A stretch of 9,630 nt of DNA from Chloroflexota bacterium (GTDB lineage Bacteria > Chloroflexota > Dehalococcoidia > SM23-28-2 > RBG-16-64-32): assembly GCA_022561095.1 (NCBI GenBank), contig JADFRV010000074.1:1-9630 (forward strand), given 5' to 3'. The notes under the pieces were generated by a model that saw only the letters and a program-made list of their open reading frames with translations, searched no databases and was not told the origin of the DNA. A program made the translations under genes and the position numbers. Below, in pieces: positions 6,157-9,630 of the stretch (positions are counted from its first letter, which is position 1; each line of letters opens with the position of its first letter).

Positions 6157-8283
6157 GTGTTCTTGTTCAGCAGCCTCCGGGCAAAGACCGTCTTGACTGC
6201 CCTAATCCCCACCGCCATAGTGCTCGTGGCTGTGGCGATCATCGCCCTCTATGCCTACGATCAGGTTTCCCGCGATGCCGAGCGGGTAGTCCAGGGGCGG
6301 GACAGTGAGCTTGCGAGGATAACCGCCGCTCGACTCTCCGAGGCCCTGAGTCAGCACAGCCAAGCGCTGCAAAGCATTGCCGCCGATGACGATGTTGAAT
6401 CTCTGGAGCCAGCCCGCCTGAGCGCAGCACTGGAACGAAGTGAGAGCCAGCTCCGTGCCTTCGACGCGGGGGTCGTTGTCTACGACAGCGAAGGCGTCGC
6501 ACTCTGGCCACCTGGCGAGCGCCAAGGCGCGGACTTCTCTGTACCATCAATATTCTATGAGGTGCGAAGGGTGCAAAGGACGCTTCGGCCGGTCTTCTCC
6601 AACGTGTTGCCGGACCCGCGTTTCGGCGAAGACTTGATCCTCGTGGGTGTGGCTATTATTGGAAGCGCCAACGAGTTCGAGGGAGCACTGGTAGGACGGG
6701 CTACGCTAAGGTTTTCCCCGCTGGGAGAGACGTATTCGCAGGTACTGGAGCTGACGGCGGGCGGCGATGGCTTCGCCTACTTGGTGGATGGTGACGGACG
6801 CGTCATCTACCACCGCGACACCTCCCAGATAGGGGCGGATTTAGCTGGCACGGCACCGGTGATGCGAGCGATACAGAAAGAAACGGGTGCATTGTTCATG
6901 GAAGACTCGGCAGGGAGGAAGGTTATCTCCGGCTTCGCTCCGGTGCCGGGGACGGACTGGGGAGTCATCACTCAGGAGCGATGGGAAAATGTGGCCGGAC
7001 CTGTTCGAGACTACGGCACGTTGCTGCTGGTTCTCTTAGCGGTGGGAGGCGGTGCGTCCGGCGTCCTGATCTTCTTCGCCGTTGGCCGGATTCTGAAGCC
7101 TGTCAAAGATCTCACTCGCGGGGCCGAGCGAATTGCAGGAGGTGATTTCGACCACACCATCTCTGCCAGGACCGGCGACGAAATACAGGGCCTGGCAGAG
7201 CAATTCAACACCATGGCGGGCGCCCTCAAGGACTCCTATGCTGACCTGGAGCAGAAAGTGGAGACGCGAACGAGGGAGCTGCGGGAGAGTGAAACCATGC
7301 TTCGCCAAAGTGAAAAAATGGCCGTACTGGGTACGCTCGCCGCCGGCGTGGCCCACGAGCTCAATAATCCGGCGGCGGCGGTGAAGAGTGCCGCGGGACA
7401 TTTGGAGGCCGCCATCGCACAGTTTGGGCAGGCGCAGTCGGAGCTGAGCCGGATGGCCCTGACGGCTGCACAGCAGACGGCGTTGCAGCGTCTGACACAC
7501 AGAGCCCTGGAGCAGGCGGCGAGACCCATGGAGCTGAACGCGCTCGCCCGCAGCGACCGCGAGCGCGAGCTGGAAACTTGGCTGGAGGAGCGCCGGATAC
7601 CAAACGCATGGCAACTCGCGCCTACGCTCGTGAATCTGAATTACGACACTGCCGGGCTGACGGCGCTGGCCGACAGCTTTGCTCCCGACCAACTCCCGGC
7701 AGTGATTGGCGGGCTGGCCGCGACTTACGCAGTATACAACGTGCTGACGGAGATCGGTCAGAGCGCGGGACGGATCGCTGAGATCGTCAAGGCGCTCAAG
7801 TCTTATTCGTACCTGGATCAGGCCCCGGTGCAGGCGGTGGATGTCCACGAGGGGTTGGACAACACCCTGCTCGTCTTAAGTCACAAGCTCAAATCCGGCA
7901 TCAGCGTGCGGCGAGAATATGCGCCTCACCTGCCGAAAATTCAGGCCAATGGCGGGGAGCTGAACCAGGTTTGGACAAACATAATTGACAATGCGGCTGA
8001 CGCGCTTGAGGGGCAGGGAGAAATTACCATCCGAACACGCCAGGACGGGGAACAGGTGGTGATCGAAATCGAGGACGATGGCCCTGGGATTCCGGCGGAG
8101 ATTCAATCCAGGATATTTGACCCTTTCTTTACGACAAAGCCCCCCGGGCAGGGCACTGGGTTGGGCCTGGATATCAGCTACAACATCGTTGTCAACAAAC
8201 ACCGGGGGGATATCAAGGTGCTCTCTAACCCTGGCAAAACCTGCTTTCAAGTCTGGCTCCCGGTCAACTCTGAAGCCAGCTAA
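6157..8283 (+). CDS. Membrane sensor histidine kinase: dCache-HAMP-DHp-HATPase, with long DHp insertion (708 aa)
   Basis: Residue numbers are from GTG 6157. TM1 is at about 13-34; an extracytoplasmic double-Cache-like sensor at about 35-285 (GGDGFAYLVDGDGRVIYH and FAPVPGTDWGVITQE are typical of dCache); TM2 at about 287-311; HAMP at about 312-364; then a coiled coil. The H-box VAHELNN has phospho-accepting His400. The second DHp helix GRIAEIVKALKSYSYLD comes only after about 130 residues instead of the usual 40-50. N-box NIIDNAADAL (608-617), G1 DDGPGIP, F FDPFFTTK and G2 GTGLGLDIS are all intact, so the kinase should be active. There is no receiver in the protein; the RR/TrxR product upstream is the probable partner. 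GTG 6157 follows AGGGGGG very closely. TTG 6163 is a possible start with better spacing. An ATG at 6079 would overlap the lipoprotein gene and add an unneeded tail, so I reject it. From ETMLRQSEKMA onward it resembles cNMP-binding kinases that normally follow RR/TrxR genes. Confidence 0.92.
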   Translation: MFLFSSLRAKTVLTALIPTAIVLVAVAIIALYAYDQVSRDAERVVQGRDSELARITAARLSEALSQHSQALQSIAADDDVESLEPARLSAALERSESQLRAFDAGVVVYDSEGVALWPPGERQGADFSVPSIFYEVRRVQRTLRPVFSNVLPDPRFGEDLILVGVAIIGSANEFEGALVGRATLRFSPLGETYSQVLELTAGGDGFAYLVDGDGRVIYHRDTSQIGADLAGTAPVMRAIQKETGALFMEDSAGRKVISGFAPVPGTDWGVITQERWENVAGPVRDYGTLLLVLLAVGGGASGVLIFFAVGRILKPVKDLTRGAERIAGGDFDHTISARTGDEIQGLAEQFNTMAGALKDSYADLEQKVETRTRELRESETMLRQSEKMAVLGTLAAGVAHELNNPAAAVKSAAGHLEAAIAQFGQAQSELSRMALTAAQQTALQRLTHRALEQAARPMELNALARSDRERELETWLEERRIPNAWQLAPTLVNLNYDTAGLTALADSFAPDQLPAVIGGLAATYAVYNVLTEIGQSAGRIAEIVKALKSYSYLDQAPVQAVDVHEGLDNTLLVLSHKLKSGISVRREYAPHLPKIQANGGELNQVWTNIIDNAADALEGQGEITIRTRQDGEQVVIEIEDDGPGIPAEIQSRIFDPFFTTKPPGQGTGLGLDISYNIVVNKHRGDIKVLSNPGKTCFQVWLPVNSEAS

Positions 8284-8373
8284 GAGCGCAAGGGTCGAGA
8301 TATACTCGCTGCGCTTGCCCTGTGCGCCTATACGAGGTGAGGTGGGACGAGAATACGGGATAGAGGAGGACTC

Positions 8374-8502
8374 ATGAGCACATCAGCACACTCCAGGGGG
8401 GCTGTACGAGCTAAGCTGGCGGGGCAGGAGCTCCCGCGCTCGCGAACGCCTGGGAGAAGTCGCGAGCGAATGTCTCGTACGAGCGGGCTGGGTGGCCGGT
8501 GA
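8374..8502 (+). other. Possible 42-codon ORF with strong ribosome site, antisense to the SDR gene end
   Basis: GAGGAGG lies 4 bases before ATG 8374, a better ribosome site than most genes here. The ORF starts MSTSAHSRGAVRAKLAGQEL and runs to TGA at 8500, overlapping the 3' end of the SDR gene on the other strand from 8411. The part past about codon 12 mirrors SDR coding sequence and has Arg-rich shadow-like content. I do not recognise it. It may be the start of a gene once following the kinase and cut off by arrival of the SDR gene, or chance. Confidence 0.25.
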
Positions 8503-9307
8503 TCTCCTCGACGTCATTCGTCGTGAAGTCGCCGAAGCCCTCGCTGAGCGCCTTGTTGTACTCGTTGAGGGCATCAACCATCCACTCCGGCAACCCCATG
8601 CCGACCATCGCCTCCCGGGCCGCTTCGGGCGGGACGTCCACGTACTTGACCTCCTTGCCGAGCGCCTTCGAGAGCCCGGCCGCTATGTCGTGGTAGGAGA
8701 TCGACGCAGGGCCGGTTAGCCCGTACGTCTTGCCCTCGTGACCAGCCTCTGTGAGGACCTTCGCGGCAACGTCGGCGATGTCCCGTACGTCGATCATGCC
8801 CAGTTTGCCGTCCTTGGCCGCCATATAAACAACGCCTTCTGATGCGACGGTCTGCGCCACCATGAGCATGTTCTGCATGAACCAGTGAGGCCTGAGGAGC
8901 GTGTAGGGTAGACCGGACGCCTTCAGTTCCGTGTCGATCTCGGCGTGCTGTGCTGGAATGCGCGGCAAAGCACCAGGCATCTCTCTAACTGCCTCCGCCG
9001 ACAGCCTGACGATGTGCGGGCTGCCGGCACGCTTGGCGGCGGCGATTCCGTTGCGGGCCAGTGAAACCTGGTTAGGGCCGGCGGGAGTGACCAGGAAAAC
9101 CCTGTCCACCCCGCTAAAGGCGGCATCAAGCGTTTCGGGCTTGTCTAGGTCGCCGATGACAACCTCAACGCCGGCATCCCTGAGGCCCTGCGCCTTCGAC
9201 TCGTCGCGGACCAGAGCACGAACGTTTTCGCCCATGGCGGTGAGGCTAGCGATCACCCCACCGCCAACGTTTCCGGTCGCTCCCGTGACCAAGATTTTCT
9301 CAGGCAT
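8411..9307 (-). CDS. Atypical SDR / NmrA-like NAD(P)-binding oxidoreductase (298 aa)
   Basis: Cytoplasmic Rossmann-fold protein of the NmrA/QorB (SDR_a5-like) group. The start MPEKILVTGATGNVG carries the GATGxxG dinucleotide-binding motif (residues 9-15). NVRALVRDESKA follows strand 2, where an Arg often indicates NADP preference, and EVVIGDLDKPETLDAAFSGVDRVFLVTP is the typical block before strand 4. A PYTLLRPHWFMQNML segment and MIDVRDIADVAAKVLTE are family hallmarks. The classical SDR YxxxK active site is not evident, as usual in this group, so the protein may be an NAD(P)H:quinone reductase or a redox sensor; the substrate is unknown. ATG 9307 is chosen over the ATG at 9343 because AGAAGGGGG lies about 7 bases before it and the Rossmann motif begins at once. 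A good promoter lies at 9423-9450. The Ala/Pro-rich C-terminus overlaps the small antisense ORF at 8374. Length is normal. Confidence 0.94.
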   Translation of the reverse strand: MPEKILVTGATGNVGGGVIASLTAMGENVRALVRDESKAQGLRDAGVEVVIGDLDKPETLDAAFSGVDRVFLVTPAGPNQVSLARNGIAAAKRAGSPHIVRLSAEAVREMPGALPRIPAQHAEIDTELKASGLPYTLLRPHWFMQNMLMVAQTVASEGVVYMAAKDGKLGMIDVRDIADVAAKVLTEAGHEGKTYGLTGPASISYHDIAAGLSKALGKEVKYVDVPPEAAREAMVGMGLPEWMVDALNEYNKALSEGFGDFTTNDVEEITGHPARSYETFARDFSQAFASAGAPAPPA

Positions 9308-9422
9308 GGGTCTGCCCCCTTCTTTTTCATTCCGGCACCGCAACCGCCGAGGGTCGCGCCACCATGCCGATAATGGCGGTGCGTAGATAGCACATCTGCC
9401 CGCCTAACCTGCGGTGACGCTC

Positions 9423-9450
9423 AGTATAGTCGACCGCAGAGGAAAGTCAA
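9423..9450 (-). promoter_or_regulatory. Sigma70-type promoter of the SDR gene
   Basis: On the - strand, TTGACT (9450-9445), a 16-nt spacer, and TATACT (9428-9423). Transcription would begin near 9416, leaving about 110 bases of leader before the SDR start at 9307. This is the best-matching promoter in the window that is not part of the dispersed repeat. I see no clear operator or riboswitch in the leader. Confidence 0.65.
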
Positions 9451-9471
9451 TGCGGATCATCGGGGAGTCCG

Positions 9472-9514
9472 CCCGTTGACGCCCGCCCAGCCCAGGCGCA
9501 CAATCTCGGCCGCT
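9472..9514 (+). repeat. Promoter-like repeat copy E
   Basis: TTGACG (9476-9481), 17-nt spacer CCCGCCCAGCCCAGGCG and CACAAT (9499-9504), followed by CTCGGCCGCT, which parallels the tail of copy C. It lies about 22 bases past the stop of the RRM gene and upstream of the SDR promoter, pointing + into antisense of the RRM gene. No + strand gene follows within the window. Confidence 0.6.
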
Positions 9515-9535
9515 ATCCTAGAAGGATCAGCCGCC

Positions 9536-9630
9536 TCATTCCTTCCGCGGTCGCGCCTCGTTCACGGTCAGGGTGCGGCCGTCCAGCATCTTGCCGTTGA
9601 GCTCCTCGATCGCCTTGCTGGCTTCGGCTT
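9536..9630 (-). CDS. RRM-type RNA-binding protein, C-terminal end (partial, runs off the window)
   Basis: The last 30 codons before TGA (9536-9538) read AEASKAIEELNGKML, then DGRTLTVNEARPRKE. This is the end of an RNA-recognition motif: the helix-2 AIEELNGK block, the beta-4 D-G-R-x-L-x-V-N-E-A block carrying strand 4, and a short basic tail. Small single-RRM proteins of about 80-100 residues like this are known in Cyanobacteria and Chloroflexota and bind RNA, sometimes in cold response. The RNP1 and RNP2 motifs, if present, lie beyond the window edge, so binding competence cannot be judged. The tail is short, with no Gly-rich extension. Confidence 0.85.
   Translation of the reverse strand, partial: AEASKAIEELNGKMLDGRTLTVNEARPRKE

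Noticed and set aside
7036..7848. Long - strand ORF of 270 codons opposite the kinase gene
   Set aside because: Shadow of the kinase coding frame; composition rich in Arg/Leu/Gln with no recognisable domain.

Overview
The window is GC-rich bacterial DNA. Short intergenic gaps, a class III nucleotide cyclase with an N-terminal cysteine motif, a DUF3303-type small protein, a fused response regulator/thioredoxin-reductase gene and a small RRM protein together suggest an uncultured Chloroflexota (Dehalococcoidia-like) lineage. That placement is inference from gene content; no rRNA or other marker gene is present. I see no tRNA, rRNA, CRISPR array or complete insertion sequence.

Layout. Left part (1-3260): a DUF3303-like small protein on + (178-474), an M48/HtpX-type membrane metalloprotease with a C-terminal SH3-like domain on - (549-1910), and a class III adenylate/guanylate cyclase on - (2122-2919) whose reading frame is interrupted by one in-frame TGA exactly where a zinc-ribbon-like motif would have its last cysteine. 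A 341-base gap (2920-3260) then holds a repeat copy and what looks like the first 12 codons of a lost gene.

Central part (3261-8283, all +): a compact operon-like signalling cluster. It contains a fused receiver/glutaredoxin-like/thioredoxin-reductase-like protein (3261-4952), a 50-residue stub of a cyclic-nucleotide-binding protein (4952-5104), a glycine-betaine-type substrate-binding lipoprotein (5120-6148) with no transporter genes beside it, and a membrane histidine kinase with dCache-HAMP sensor (6157-8283). The kinase core and its unusual long segment between the two DHp helices resemble the kinase half of the cyclic-nucleotide-binding histidine kinases that I recall usually following fused RR/TrxR genes. 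The simplest reading is that the old cytoplasmic cNMP sensor was cut off, leaving the stub, and replaced by an extracytoplasmic module (binding protein plus Cache sensor) fused to the old kinase. If so, the circuit would be: ligand bound by the lipoprotein, sensed by the Cache-HAMP kinase, phosphotransfer to the receiver of the flavoprotein.

Right part (8284-9630): an NmrA/QorB-like atypical SDR oxidoreductase on - (8411-9307) with a good sigma70-type promoter, and the C-terminal end of an RRM RNA-binding protein on - (from 9536 to beyond the window edge).

A short dispersed sequence occurs five times between genes (near 108, 483, 2011, 3004 and 9476), always on + and always in the form TTGACA-like hexamer, 17-18 nt conserved GC-rich spacer, CACAAT-like hexamer. 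It looks like a sigma70 promoter whose spacer is conserved as well, which is unusual; only the first copy is well placed to drive a complete gene. The window also carries several gene 5' remnants, so it looks like a region of active rearrangement and decay.
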